From the NCBI GenBank assembly GCA_050949865.1, contig JBMNGN010000005.1, positions 62,001 to 126,000 of the forward strand: 64,000 nt of DNA, written 5' to 3'. Source of the DNA: JBMNGN01 sp050949865. Its GTDB lineage: Bacteria > Bacillota > Syntrophomonadia > Syntrophomonadales > Syntrophomonadaceae. Shown here in pieces: positions 1 through 8,863 of this stretch. Position numbers and translations under genes: made by a program. The notes below the pieces were generated by a model. The model was given only the letters and a program-made list of their open reading frames with translations. It was not told where the DNA came from and ran no database searches. The first letter of the stretch is position 1, and each line of letters opens with the position of its first letter.

Positions 1-1872
1 AACGCCCTTGAAGGGCTGCTTTCATAGGGAATTGGCTGAGTAACCCTTGGCTAACTGGGTTTAAGTGGTTTAGCTGCCGCCGGGTACTGTTTAATGCCTA
101 GTTGGTCAAGGATTCTCCTTCCCTTTTGTATAATGACCTCCTCTCTATTATTTTTTAGGTTTTTCTTCAATTAGCTCTTGTTTTCATAGAATTTCAAAAT
201 TTACAAAAGAGCAATTTGTGAACAGAATCAGCATCTTATGCAGGATTCAGAGAAAGTGGGTATGGCAAACTAAGCGTCTTGATTTTCGCTTATGGTTGGC
301 AATGGCAACCCACATAATCTCATGGCAACAAACCTCTCATGTCTAACAGGGTCATGGATATTTTCCAGCCCGAAATTCCTTCGTTCCGCCTATCCACAAG
401 ATGGGTGTCAGCGATGCTTTCTTACCGAGTCTTTGCTCTGATGGAGTGAATATTGCTGACTACCTGCTCTTTTTGTACTTGATCATTTCTATGAATTACA
501 GCTACTTCGCCGGGACGCTTTCCGGCAAAAGCTTACTTTTTCTCGTTATGCTGCCAGCAGTTCTTGGGGCCGCTTGATGTCGCTGATCAGCTTTATTGGA
601 TCGTATGTGATCCCTTTTGAGAGAATCACGTAAAATACCCGAATTAGTTTGCAGCTTAACGCGATTAGTGACTGCTTTTTCTTTAGCGGATTTTTCGCTC
701 TGGTTGTGTAATACTTGTGTATTTCAGCAAATTCAGCATTTTTAGAAACCAATGGCATGACTGCTTGGAACAACACTGCCCTGAGGCGGCTTCTGCCTCG
801 TTTACTAATAGTTGTTTGCCCTTTACATTTACCTGAGCTGTTTTCTTTTAAAGCCAGGCCCGCAAGTTTTTGTATCTGTTTAGGAGACTGAAAGCGTCTA
901 ATATCCCCAACCTCAGAAACAAATCCTGCAACAGTTACAATTCCTACACCTTTGATTGCCAGGAGTTTTTTCACCTCGGGTATTTGCAGGCAAAGTTCCT
1001 CTATGACAACCATTACTGATTCATATTGGTTCTTTTTGTTTTGGTAATCCTCGATCAGCAAATTGATTTCAAGCTTTGCGGCTGCGCTTCCATTCGTACA
1101 TCCAATGGTGTTTTGGGCTGCTTCATACAGGCTTTTAGCCCTCTTCATTCCCACAGACCTTATCTTGGCATCCCGCCATAGCTTGTTGATTCCCTCCACG
1201 CCAAGAGCTATAATATCTACTGGCAATGGCGCTGACCGAAGTACGAGCATACTGCTGACGGCTTCAAAACTTGCATATACTTTGCAATATTCTGGAAAGT
1301 AGATTTTTAGCCATCTTTGAATACGGTTTTTTACACTGTTTAATTCTTTGAGAATTCGCAGCCGGCAAGCGGTTGCTATCCTCAAATCTGCATATACTCC
1401 CTCAGGAATGTATGGCTCGTTGTACCTGCCCTCAATCACTAGCTTTGCGATTGTTTTCGGGTCTTTTAGATCTGTTTTGCTGGGATGGTTGTCATCAAGT
1501 TCCTTGCTCCGTTTTACGTGGAATGGGTTGACTAAGACAAGCTTCATTTCTTGTTCTTTAAGGTATGATGCCAATCCAAACCAGTAATGGCCTGTCGGCT
1601 CTGCACCTACTAGCACCGCATTTTTGTTTGTCTTTTTCTGAAGGATATCAACCCATTTACTAAAGCTCTGGAAGCCTTCCATGTTGTTTTCGAACTTAAA
1701 GACTTTGCCAAGTTCTACACCACGCCAATCAAATGCTCTAGCATAATGTGTTTCGCTAGCAATATCTACCCCGATTACGATACTTTGTTCAGATACTTGA
1801 TTTAACTTTTCATTTTGTGTACAATTCATTCGAATACTTCCTCTCAATGACTTTTTTTAATTAGGGCGTTCA
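1..1872 (-). mobile_element. IS110-family insertion sequence (left boundary may lie outside window)
   Basis: The element consists of a 427-residue IS110-type transposase gene and about 545 nt of non-coding DNA beyond its stop codon. An 8-bp inverted repeat, AACGCCCT at 1-8 and AGGGCGTT at 1865-1872, may mark sub-terminal repeats; it is short and could be chance. Only about 40 nt separate the transposase start from the DUF3189 gene it abuts. The long non-coding flank lies 3' of the transposase, which is the arrangement of the IS1111 subgroup. That flank (1-545) contains a hairpin just after the stop (GCCGG 509-513 with CCGGC 522-526), another GGTTG/CAACC hairpin near 294-310, and a direct repeat ATGGCAAC at 302 and 322. 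No other gene is visible in 1-545. The exact ends are not determined. Confidence 0.6.
546..1829 (-). CDS. IS110-family transposase (DEDD recombinase)
   Basis: Encodes the site-specific recombinase that moves the element. The N-terminal half carries the IS110 DEDD-type catalytic domain: a VIGVDIASETH strand near residue 17-27, a GAEPTGHYW motif near residue 77, and an SKTDLKDPKTIA motif near residue 115. The C-terminal half is a Transposase_20-type domain with the helix-hairpin-helix-like KGVGIVTVAGFVSEVGD and a basic KRGRSRLRAVLFQ segment. Length (427 aa) fits the family. The start at MNCTQN is preferred over an upstream ATG because GAGAGGAAG lies about 8 nt upstream. IS110 enzymes are guided by an element-encoded bridge RNA; none is proven here. 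The gene appears intact. Confidence 0.88.
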   Translation of the reverse strand: MNCTQNEKLNQVSEQSIVIGVDIASETHYARAFDWRGVELGKVFKFENNMEGFQSFSKWVDILQKKTNKNAVLVGAEPTGHYWFGLASYLKEQEMKLVLVNPFHVKRSKELDDNHPSKTDLKDPKTIAKLVIEGRYNEPYIPEGVYADLRIATACRLRILKELNSVKNRIQRWLKIYFPEYCKVYASFEAVSSMLVLRSAPLPVDIIALGVEGINKLWRDAKIRSVGMKRAKSLYEAAQNTIGCTNGSAAAKLEINLLIEDYQNKKNQYESVMVVIEELCLQIPEVKKLLAIKGVGIVTVAGFVSEVGDIRRFQSPKQIQKLAGLALKENSSGKCKGQTTISKRGRSRLRAVLFQAVMPLVSKNAEFAEIHKYYTTRAKNPLKKKQSLIALSCKLIRVFYVILSKGITYDPIKLISDIKRPQELLAA

Positions 1873-2329
1873 TCGATCGACCCTGTGTGTCATTGTAGGG
1901 GAGTATTCTTTTTTTGCCAAAGTCCATTTTTGTTTGTTTACAGGAATGCTTTCTTTTCTTTACCCTTGATTTGGCTAATTGCCAGAACCAGGAACCTATC
2001 CAGGGAATCCGGGATAACTGGGTATAAAACCGGGTTAGTCCATCTCCGCTGATACTTACCGGCACGACCTCCAGTGGTATATATCCCTGCCCGGCTACCC
2101 GAGCAATTTCATGACTTATTGTTTTTATAATTTCGGGATTACTCGCCCCAATTGAATATACCTGATTGACGGCCTCAGTAGCTCCAATAAATATCGGCTG
2201 TCCCTGCCTTTCGGCCTCTAAATCACCAAATAACGGGGAATACTCCATTTTGCTTTCCATTCCCAGCAATATGCCAGCTACAAGTAATGTTTCAAAAACT
2301 CCAGTCTTTCCAACTATTAAATATATCAT
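1844..2329 (-). CDS. DUF3189 family protein (pair member 1; 3' end next to IS110)
   Basis: A 161-residue DUF3189 protein of unknown function, typical of spore-forming Clostridia. The N-terminus MIYLIVGKTGVFETLLVAG matches that of the paralogue at 20776-21246 (MKIIFIGTTGVHQALLAAN). Both keep a central PIFIG...VYxIGA block. The gene starts inside the stop of the upstream DUF3189 gene (4-nt ATGA overlap), so the two are translationally coupled. The last dozen or so residues run up to the IS110 transposase region and may be encoded by the insertion rather than by the original gene. The total length is close to the paralogue, so the core domain is probably intact. Function is unknown; the genomic context of the paralogous pair suggests a sporulation-related role. 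Confidence 0.75.
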   Translation of the reverse strand: MIYLIVGKTGVFETLLVAGILLGMESKMEYSPLFGDLEAERQGQPIFIGATEAVNQVYSIGASNPEIIKTISHEIARVAGQGYIPLEVVPVSISGDGLTRFYTQLSRIPWIGSWFWQLAKSRVKKRKHSCKQTKMDFGKKRILPYNDTQGRSMNALIKKSH

Positions 2330-2784
2330 TGTCCATCACCTTGAGCTATCTGCAGCTTGGTGCGCTCTACCAGGCCTACCAAATGGGGAAATATATCCTT
2401 AGTACCCTGTAAAACTATCGGCCTGCCAATGGAGGTCAATGCCAGGGCTCGTGATATCCATCCGCCTATGCGCATAGTAAGATTAACATAGGGCATTGTA
2501 TCGGCAAATACAAAGCGATCTCCAATTTCCATTAAATCAACCAATCCCTCTAAGACATTAAGACAGTCGGATTGTTTTGTACCCAGGGCATAAACCTGAT
2601 TATCTTGTGGATCGTCACCGACGTATTTTAACTTTCCAAAATCTGAAGGAGTAGTCTTATCGAAATAAGGAAGGGCCATTATCTGTTCCTTAAATGGCGG
2701 AGTAGTGCCAATCTGGCCGGTGTGGATGTTAGCTGCCAGGACCGAGGAATGGCTGCCCCCAAAATCGAAATAAACAATCTTCAT
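2326..2784 (-). CDS. DUF3189 family protein (pair member 2)
   Basis: A 152-residue DUF3189 protein. It begins MKIVYFDFGGSHSSVLAANI; the FGGSHSSVLAA block is shared with the paralogue at 21250-21717. Other shared segments are LPYFDKT, the NQVYxLGxK motif and a C-terminal RxGLVSLGRP-like segment (here ALTSIGRPIVLQG). It is the first gene of a two-gene unit with the other DUF3189 class. The same two classes occur in the same order beside the YIEGIA gene 18 kb away, so this is a duplicated gene pair. No catalytic motif is recognised with confidence, and no function is assigned. Confidence 0.75.
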   Translation of the reverse strand: MKIVYFDFGGSHSSVLAANIHTGQIGTTPPFKEQIMALPYFDKTTPSDFGKLKYVGDDPQDNQVYALGTKQSDCLNVLEGLVDLMEIGDRFVFADTMPYVNLTMRIGGWISRALALTSIGRPIVLQGTKDIFPHLVGLVERTKLQIAQGDGQ

Positions 2785-2865
2785 TGAATACCCCCGCGAA
2801 TTTTACTATCAACCTACCTTACTTTATATATATATACTGGCTCAGGGATATTCAAAATATGCTTT

Positions 2866-4086
2866 TTAAACCAATTTGTCCAATTGAAATTTTCTGTGCA
2901 GTGCCCTAACGGCTTTCTCGATCAGATCCTCATCTATTATACATGAGACCTTTATTTCGGAGGTACTGATCATCTGGATGTTTATGTTCTCTTCAGCAAG
3001 TGCCTCGAACATGGCGGCAGCTACCCCTGTATTACTCTGCATACCTGCTCCCACTATTGAAACTTTGGCTACCTTGTCCCCATAGGACATACCAGAAGCA
3101 CCTATGGTATTAACTAACTGCTCAACAATCTGTATGGCTCTCGGCAGTTCACTGGCTTCAACCGTAAAGGCAATATCATTCCTCCCATTTCTCATTGCAC
3201 TCTGAATTACCACATCTATATTAATCCTATGATCGGCCAGGGTCTTAAATAAAGCGGCAGCTATGCCAGGCTTGTCAGGGACGTCATAAATGGCAAACTT
3301 AGCACAATTCTTATCATGAGCTACCCCAGTTACTATTCTTTGCTGCTCCATATTACCTACCTCCATTATTATTGTGCCCGGGCTCGAATTGTAACTGCTG
3401 CGAACCTCGATTCTAATATTATGCAGCATAGCGAGTTCCACCGCCCTCGGCTGCATCACAACTGCTCCTAAACTAGCCAATTCCAGCATTTCTTCGTAAG
3501 AGATTTGGGACAGCTTGCGGGCGGTTTTCTCCACCCGCGGATCAGCAGTATATACCCCTTCAACATCAGTAAAGATAATACACTTATCGGCTTTCAAGCT
3601 GGCAGCCAGGGCAACTGCACTAGTATCTGAGCCACCCCTTCCAAGAGTGGTTATATCTTTTTCGGGTGTAACCCCCTGGAAGCCTGCCACTACCACAATT
3701 TTACCCTTGGCGATCTCCCGTTCTATTCTTCCGGTATCAATTTTACTAATCTTAGCCTTGGTAAATACATCATTACTTATAATTCCAGCCTGCCAGCCGG
3801 TCAATGATACAGCAGGATACCCCAGGTTAATCAAGGTCATGGCCAGCAATGCCGCCGATTGCTGCTCACCGGTAGACAATAACATGTCCATTTCTCTTTC
3901 TGCTAGTTTAGGTCCGACACCACTGGCCAGTTGTATTAAATCATCGGTGGTATCTCCCATTGCAGACACAACAACCACCAGGTTGTTGCCTTCTTCTTTC
4001 AACTTTACGACCCGCTCGCCTATGTTCTTGATCTTCTCGATTGACGCTACTGAGCTTCCTCCGAATTTTACGACAATTAACGGCAA
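2866..4086 (-). CDS. lysC: Aspartate kinase
   Basis: Phosphorylates L-aspartate with ATP, the first committed step to lysine, threonine and methionine. The start is placed at a TTG (MPLIVVKFGGSSV) with GGGAG 8 nt upstream, giving the usual firmicute length of 406 aa. The N-terminal kinase domain has the KFGGSS motif, the STGEQQSAALLA segment and LGRGGSDTSAVALA. The C-terminal third carries two ACT domains (one starting near IYDVPDKPGIAAALF, one near VSIVGAGMQSNTGVAA), which in this family bind lysine and/or threonine for feedback control. It lies 155 nt downstream of hom in the same direction and probably shares its transcript. I saw no lysine riboswitch-like structure in the gap. Confidence 0.95.
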   Translation of the reverse strand: MPLIVVKFGGSSVASIEKIKNIGERVVKLKEEGNNLVVVVSAMGDTTDDLIQLASGVGPKLAEREMDMLLSTGEQQSAALLAMTLINLGYPAVSLTGWQAGIISNDVFTKAKISKIDTGRIEREIAKGKIVVVAGFQGVTPEKDITTLGRGGSDTSAVALAASLKADKCIIFTDVEGVYTADPRVEKTARKLSQISYEEMLELASLGAVVMQPRAVELAMLHNIRIEVRSSYNSSPGTIIMEVGNMEQQRIVTGVAHDKNCAKFAIYDVPDKPGIAAALFKTLADHRINIDVVIQSAMRNGRNDIAFTVEASELPRAIQIVEQLVNTIGASGMSYGDKVAKVSIVGAGMQSNTGVAAAMFEALAEENINIQMISTSEIKVSCIIDEDLIEKAVRALHRKFQLDKLV

Positions 4087-4241
4087 AATCTTCACTCCCA
4101 ATGCAAAAAATTTTTAAATTAGCCACCATCCATACGACCTTATTTATCCTGGCTTTGTATCCTTCATATGAGATGTATTTAAGGTGGTTTTGTATCGTAG
4201 GACTACTCCGCCCGGAGTTAATATTTATAAAACCATGCCGG

Positions 4242-5531
4242 TTATTCTCTATTTGTGCCTTCCAGCCTTATGACATTTTCTATTTTCTTTACTATACTCA
4301 TACCTCCGAGCATAGTTAAAGAATCCCTTAGATCCTGTTCATTAACCGTATGGGTAATCAATATTAATTCAGCTTCCTCCACATCACTGGCTTTTTGAAT
4401 CACAGCGGCAATACTGACATTATTGTTTCCGAATACTCCTGCTATGCCAGCCAGCACTCCAGGACGGTCCTTTACTCCCATGCGAATATAGTATTGGGCA
4501 TGGAGGCTGCTGATATCCAGCAGGTTCTTTTCGTTAAAACAGGTGCATCCAACTCTGGTATTAGCATTATTCAGCATATTGCGCCCGATATCGATAATAT
4601 CTCCGACCACAGCACTGGCAGTAGGCATTTGCCCAGCACCCCTTCCATAGTGCATTATCTCCCCGACTGCATCGCCCCGGATAAAGACGGCGTTATATAC
4701 ATCATTAACCGCGGCTAGAGGATGATGCTGGGGAATAAAAGCAGGATGCACCCTGGCTTGAATGCCACTATCTTCTTCCTTAGCTATAGCCAGCAGCTTT
4801 ATAGCATAACCCAACTCACCGGCATATTTAATATCGGCAGGGGTAATGGAGGTGATGCCTTCCACATAGACATCGTCAGCAGTAACCCTGCTGTTAAATG
4901 CAATAGAGGACAGAATAGCCAGTTTTCTGGCTGCGTCCAGGCCAGTAATATCAGCAGAGGGATCGGACTCGGCATACCCTAGTTTCTGGGCCTCAGCCAG
5001 TACCTGGGCAAAGTCCCGACCTTCTTGGCTCATTTTAGTCAAAATATAGTTAGTTGTACCATTCAGTATCCCTATTACTTCCTTAATACGGTTCCCGGCT
5101 AATGACAGCTTCATTGGATAAATAATAGGAATCCCCCCGCCAACACTGGCTTCAAAATAAAAATCCACCTGGTTTTCCTGAGCAGTATTAAACAATTCTT
5201 TACCCTTGGTAGAAATGAGATCTTTGTTGGCGGATACCACATGTTTACCCTTCTTCATAGCTTCAGTGATATAGGTAAAGGCAGGCTCAATCCCTCCAAT
5301 TAATTCCACTACTATACTTATTTCGGAGTCATTAAGGATATCGGAAAAATCCTGGGCTATTTGCTTGGTGTCCAAGCCCAATCTTAAGCACTTGTCAATA
5401 TCCTTCTCCAGCACTTTTTTGATGATTATGTCTTCACCTGTACGCTGACCGATAATTCCCCGATTCTGATTGAGCAGTTTTACTACCCCTGAACCTACTG
5501 TGCCACACCCTAAAATTCCTATACAGATCAT
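4242..5531 (-). CDS. hom: Homoserine dehydrogenase
   Basis: NAD(P)H-dependent reduction of aspartate semialdehyde to homoserine, the branch point to threonine and methionine. The 429-aa protein opens with a Rossmann motif (GILGCGTVGSGVVKLL). It carries the catalytic-domain segment GGGIPIIYPMKLSLAGNRI and the conserved GILNGTTNYILTKM. A C-terminal ACT domain starts near residue 350 (IRMGVKDRPGVLAGIAGVF), as expected for firmicute enzymes inhibited by threonine. An AGGAGG Shine-Dalgarno lies 6 nt before the ATG. It sits between the ACT-domain gene and lysC in a three-gene unit. No threonine synthase or homoserine kinase gene is in the window. Confidence 0.96.
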   Translation of the reverse strand: MICIGILGCGTVGSGVVKLLNQNRGIIGQRTGEDIIIKKVLEKDIDKCLRLGLDTKQIAQDFSDILNDSEISIVVELIGGIEPAFTYITEAMKKGKHVVSANKDLISTKGKELFNTAQENQVDFYFEASVGGGIPIIYPMKLSLAGNRIKEVIGILNGTTNYILTKMSQEGRDFAQVLAEAQKLGYAESDPSADITGLDAARKLAILSSIAFNSRVTADDVYVEGITSITPADIKYAGELGYAIKLLAIAKEEDSGIQARVHPAFIPQHHPLAAVNDVYNAVFIRGDAVGEIMHYGRGAGQMPTASAVVGDIIDIGRNMLNNANTRVGCTCFNEKNLLDISSLHAQYYIRMGVKDRPGVLAGIAGVFGNNNVSIAAVIQKASDVEEAELILITHTVNEQDLRDSLTMLGGMSIVKKIENVIRLEGTNRE

Positions 5532-5545
5532 TGCTTTCCTCCTAT

Positions 5546-5995
5546 TTAACTTTTGCCAATTATTTCAGCCTTGATTACTCCGCTTACCTGTTTCAGGCTT
5601 TCAATCAATTCTTCTGCTGACCCCTTCATCTCCTGAGTACTCAAGGAGAGGGTCACATGGGCTGAGCCATGTAAGGGCAGGCTCTGATTAATGGTTAAAA
5701 TATTAGCATTTAACGAGGCTAAACAGTTTAAGACCCTGGACAAAACACCTGCAACATGCTCCAATCTTAAAGATATATTCAGGATGTTGGAATTGTCAAA
5801 GCTTGAATAGGCAAATACCCGGTCTTTATACTTATAAAAAGTACTCCTGGCTATGCCCAGTTTTTTTACGGCTTCAGCCACGCTTTGTACTTCGTCGCGG
5901 GCTATCATTTCCTTGGCTTTTACTGTTTTCATTATTGAATCAGGCAAGATATCTTCTCTTACCACATAGTATTTCTTCTTGCCCCGCCCGTCCAT
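5546..5995 (-). CDS. pheB: ACT domain-containing protein (PheB/UPF0735 type)
   Basis: A small ACT-domain protein of about 149 aa. The start chosen is MDGRGKKKYYVV, preceded by AGAGGTG, because upstream Met codons would place the start within the promoter region. The N-terminal part resembles a helix-turn-helix (MIARDEVQSVAEAVKKLGIARSTFYKYKD). The C-terminal part is an ACT fold (LRLEHVAGVLSRVLNCLASLNANILTINQS). The family is usually found next to homoserine dehydrogenase in Bacilli and Clostridia; binding of an aromatic or branched amino acid and a regulatory role are likely but not established. It is the first gene of the pheB-hom-lysC unit. Confidence 0.85.
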   Translation of the reverse strand: MDGRGKKKYYVVREDILPDSIMKTVKAKEMIARDEVQSVAEAVKKLGIARSTFYKYKDRVFAYSSFDNSNILNISLRLEHVAGVLSRVLNCLASLNANILTINQSLPLHGSAHVTLSLSTQEMKGSAEELIESLKQVSGVIKAEIIGKS

Positions 5996-6046
5996 ATAAT
6001 TCACCTCTGTCCACTTGGTGCGGATTTCCATCCTCACAACACGGAC

Positions 6047-6076
6047 ATTATACCACTTGCTCCTCCTTTTTGACAA
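6047..6076 (-). promoter_or_regulatory. Sigma-A type promoter of pheB-hom-lysC
   Basis: On the minus strand, TTGTCA (-35, 6071-6076) and TATAAT (-10, 6047-6052) are separated by 18 nt. The predicted start near 6040 leaves a leader of about 45 nt before the ATG at 5995, too short for a riboswitch. Confidence 0.65.
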
Positions 6077-6213
6077 GCGATACATGAAAAAGACTGAAAA
6101 AGACATAGAGCGGGTTAATAGATTATAAACCCATAGCTAAGTGAATTGGCCATCACTTTAAGCCGTATGTAGCATCTTATTAAACGGATACCACAACATG
6201 CTTTCCTATTCAG

Positions 6214-6243
6214 GCACAAAAAAATACCCCCAAACATAGGGGG
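6214..6243 (-). terminator. Rho-independent terminator after the CoA-transferase gene
   Basis: On the minus strand, CCCCC TATGTTT GGGGG is followed by TATTTTTTT. It lies 36 nt beyond the stop of the CoA-transferase gene and ends the dehydrogenase/CoA-transferase operon. Confidence 0.75.
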
Positions 6244-6278
6244 AGAGTGGGGGGCAGCCATTAAATACCTGATAGCTA

Positions 6279-7631
6279 TCATATTTTATTGGTTTTAGTC
6301 CAAATACCTTGTTTTTGAGCAGCTTGAATCAATTCATCCCGGAAGTCGGGATGAGCAATTTGAATCAAATTCTCAGCCCTCTGCCAGTTAGTCTTTCCGG
6401 CCATATGAGCCAGGCCATATTCAGTAACCACATAGTCTACTACCGTCCTGGAGTCCGTAATCGTCATTCCCTGGGGAATAAACGGCACTATGCGGGATAT
6501 CTGGCGGCCGTTTTCCAGAACCCGGGTTGAAGGCAAACAAAGAAATGACTTCCCTCCCTCGGAATAATAAGCCCCCAGGACAAAGTCTAGCTGCCCTCCC
6601 GGACCTGAAATATGCCTAAAATCAACCATTTCTGAGGCCACCTGGGCATATAGATCAACCATGAGGGCGTTGTTTATTGAAACCACTTTATCATTCAGCC
6701 CTATCCGCCTGGGATCATTAGTAATGTCCACCGGAAAGGCAGCACATTCCTGATTGTAATGCAGGAAGTCATATAATCTGCGCGACCCCATGGCAAAGGT
6801 ATAGGTCATTTTGTATTTACCGAATGTCTTATATTTTCCGGTTAATTTACCGGATTCATATAAATCGATAAAAGCGTCGCACATCATTTCACTATGCATC
6901 CCCAAATCTTTTAGATCGGATTGGGCCAATACTTTTCCAATATAATTAGCCAGCCCCCCTATACCCAGTTGAATACAGCTTCTGTCTTCTATCTGGGAGA
7001 CAATTAATTCAGCTATCTTTTTTTCCACATCCGTAGCTGGAATATCTTGCGGGAATTCCGGAATCGGCTCATTGTCACCTTCCACCACATAATCCACTTT
7101 GGTGATGGGAAGCCCATTCTGCTCCCCTCCGAGACAAACCGGGGCAGTGCTGTTGGTTTCCACCACTACAATGTCAGCTATGTCACACACCGCCTGGGTA
7201 TGGGAACATGAGGTCCCGAAATTGAAGTAACCGTGTTTATCCATTGGAGTAGTTACAATAAATGCTAATCGTAAAGGAGTGGCATTTCCACGCCGGAAAT
7301 CCAGGGGATTTCGAGAATAATTGGTTACAAAGGATTGACACCGATCACCTATTTTCCTCTCATAGGAGCTGTAGAATCCGCTGCAATAAATAAAATGCTC
7401 AAATTTCGGTTCCACTAGGGCTACCTGGGGAGTAGCCTGCATGCAGACTCCCCTAACAACCACATTTCTAATCTCATCTTTTCGCCTTGCTAGAGCTGTA
7501 TCCAATGCTTTAGGAACCATTACAAAATGGCTATACTCCAGCCAATCTCCCGATTTTACCAGCTTAGCCGCTTCTTCAGCTGAAATTTTCTTTTGTTTAA
7601 GCTCTTCTTGAAAGGTTCTACCCAATACCAT
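6279..7631 (-). CDS. Acetyl-CoA hydrolase/transferase family protein (4-hydroxybutyrate or butyrate CoA-transferase-like)
   Basis: A 450-aa family I-type CoA-transferase that would swap CoA between an acyl-CoA such as acetyl-CoA and an organic acid. Features include the N-terminal SGDWLEYSHF segment, a glycine-rich IQLGIGGLANYIGKV around residue 220-233, the probable catalytic glutamate E248 in GMHSEMM, and the GPGGQLDF oxyanion loop near residue 355. These match the AbfT/Cat2 subgroup (4-hydroxybutyrate or butyryl-CoA:acetate CoA-transferase) better than citrate lyase or propionate CoA-transferase; the exact substrate cannot be read from sequence. It is the last gene of an operon with an Fe-alcohol dehydrogenase (24-nt gap) and an aldehyde dehydrogenase. 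It would activate the acid they produce. Confidence 0.85.
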   Translation of the reverse strand: MVLGRTFQEELKQKKISAEEAAKLVKSGDWLEYSHFVMVPKALDTALARRKDEIRNVVVRGVCMQATPQVALVEPKFEHFIYCSGFYSSYERKIGDRCQSFVTNYSRNPLDFRRGNATPLRLAFIVTTPMDKHGYFNFGTSCSHTQAVCDIADIVVVETNSTAPVCLGGEQNGLPITKVDYVVEGDNEPIPEFPQDIPATDVEKKIAELIVSQIEDRSCIQLGIGGLANYIGKVLAQSDLKDLGMHSEMMCDAFIDLYESGKLTGKYKTFGKYKMTYTFAMGSRRLYDFLHYNQECAAFPVDITNDPRRIGLNDKVVSINNALMVDLYAQVASEMVDFRHISGPGGQLDFVLGAYYSEGGKSFLCLPSTRVLENGRQISRIVPFIPQGMTITDSRTVVDYVVTEYGLAHMAGKTNWQRAENLIQIAHPDFRDELIQAAQKQGIWTKTNKI

Positions 7632-7655
7632 TCACCCCACTTTCCTATGCCTTTC

Positions 7656-8840
7656 TCATTCTGACGGAAAACAGGTATTGATAATATTCATCAGGACATA
7701 ATCCGGAATGTACACACTCTTGCTGGGATCAGTTTTAATCGCTTGTAATATTTGCTTCCTTTCTTGTTCGTTCAGGGCAACCGAAAACCCAGTCTTGAAG
7801 CTGCACTTCTTCATTAAATCAACGATCTTAGCCTGGGCTGCAGCTATTATCTCCCCAGCATCAAGGCCCTGTACACCAAAAGCATCAGCCAGTTTATCAG
7901 CTATAGGCAGGTAATACTCAGGGAAGTGTTCCATTAATGATGGTATAGCCACACCCACTGCCTCACCATGGGGTATTCTGAGTTTGGCACCTACTGCGTG
8001 GGCAATATTATGCGCTGGGGCTACCATTCCAGCCATGGAGAAGCCCATAATTGCCATGTTGCTTGCTCCCAGCATAACCATTCGGGCTTCCATGTTTTTA
8101 CCATCGTTCACAGCAATCGGAAGGTATTGCATTATAAGCTTAATAGCCTGTATTCCCAAGGAATCAGCCATAAAATTAGTCTGGGATGATGACAGTCCTT
8201 CTAAAGCATGGCCCAGGGCATCAAGACCGGTAGCGGCAGTCATATAGGGAGAAAGGCCAATGGTTAACTCAGGATCCAAAAGGGCAATTTCCGCAGAAAT
8301 ATATGGGTGAATCAAATTGGTTTTTAGTTTGGTTTCTTCGTTGTAAATAACCGCCACCGTTGAGACCTCTGAACCCGTACCGGCTGTAGTTGGGATAAAT
8401 ATGCTGGGAACATTGAGCGGTCGGGCATTGGGACGGAAATGAAATAGTACATTGTCTGCCAGGGGTTCTTGAATGCAGGTTCCCCCGGTCCCCAGCAGGT
8501 ATTTTACCCCCTTGGCGGAATCCATTACACTACCCCCGCCGACTACCAGCATTCCGTCCAATGCGTTTTCCCGGTACCAGCGGGCACAGTCATTAATAAC
8601 GTTCATAGTAGCATCAGGTTGGATTCTGTCGTAGACGTCAATTAATTGCAAACCTCCCTGAATCTTAAAAATGTCGCTCACCATGTTGGCTACTCCAGCC
8701 TCTACCAGCCCGTGATCCGTTATCATCCCTACCCTTTTGCATCCCATTTCGGTAAAACGCTCCGGGGCAAAGGTCCTGCAGCCAGCTCCAACTTCAACCA
8801 GGGTTCTGTATTCCCAAATAAAGTACTTTGGTGTTGCCAT
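7656..8840 (-). CDS. Iron-containing alcohol dehydrogenase
   Basis: A 394-aa group III (Fe-type) alcohol dehydrogenase, oxidising a primary alcohol or hydroxy acid with NAD+, or the reverse. The NAD-binding GGGSVMDSAKG and the TTAGTGSEVS segment are present. So are the metal ligands: an aspartate in the LLDPELT region and histidines in GLDALGHALEGL, APAHNIAHAVGA and RIPHGEA. An AGGAGG site precedes the ATG. The family includes 1,3-propanediol, 4-hydroxybutyrate and butanol dehydrogenases; neighbours suggest a short-chain alcohol or omega-hydroxy acid. It is flanked by the aldehyde dehydrogenase (23-nt gap) and the CoA-transferase (24-nt gap), a probable single transcript. Confidence 0.9.
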   Translation of the reverse strand: MATPKYFIWEYRTLVEVGAGCRTFAPERFTEMGCKRVGMITDHGLVEAGVANMVSDIFKIQGGLQLIDVYDRIQPDATMNVINDCARWYRENALDGMLVVGGGSVMDSAKGVKYLLGTGGTCIQEPLADNVLFHFRPNARPLNVPSIFIPTTAGTGSEVSTVAVIYNEETKLKTNLIHPYISAEIALLDPELTIGLSPYMTAATGLDALGHALEGLSSSQTNFMADSLGIQAIKLIMQYLPIAVNDGKNMEARMVMLGASNMAIMGFSMAGMVAPAHNIAHAVGAKLRIPHGEAVGVAIPSLMEHFPEYYLPIADKLADAFGVQGLDAGEIIAAAQAKIVDLMKKCSFKTGFSVALNEQERKQILQAIKTDPSKSVYIPDYVLMNIINTCFPSE

Positions 8841-8863
8841 AATATACAGCCTCCTTTCTTAGC

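Noticed and set aside
4087..4241. Lysine riboswitch in front of lysC
   Set aside because: The 155-nt gap is too short for the class and shows no matching stems; lysC also follows hom in the same transcription unit.
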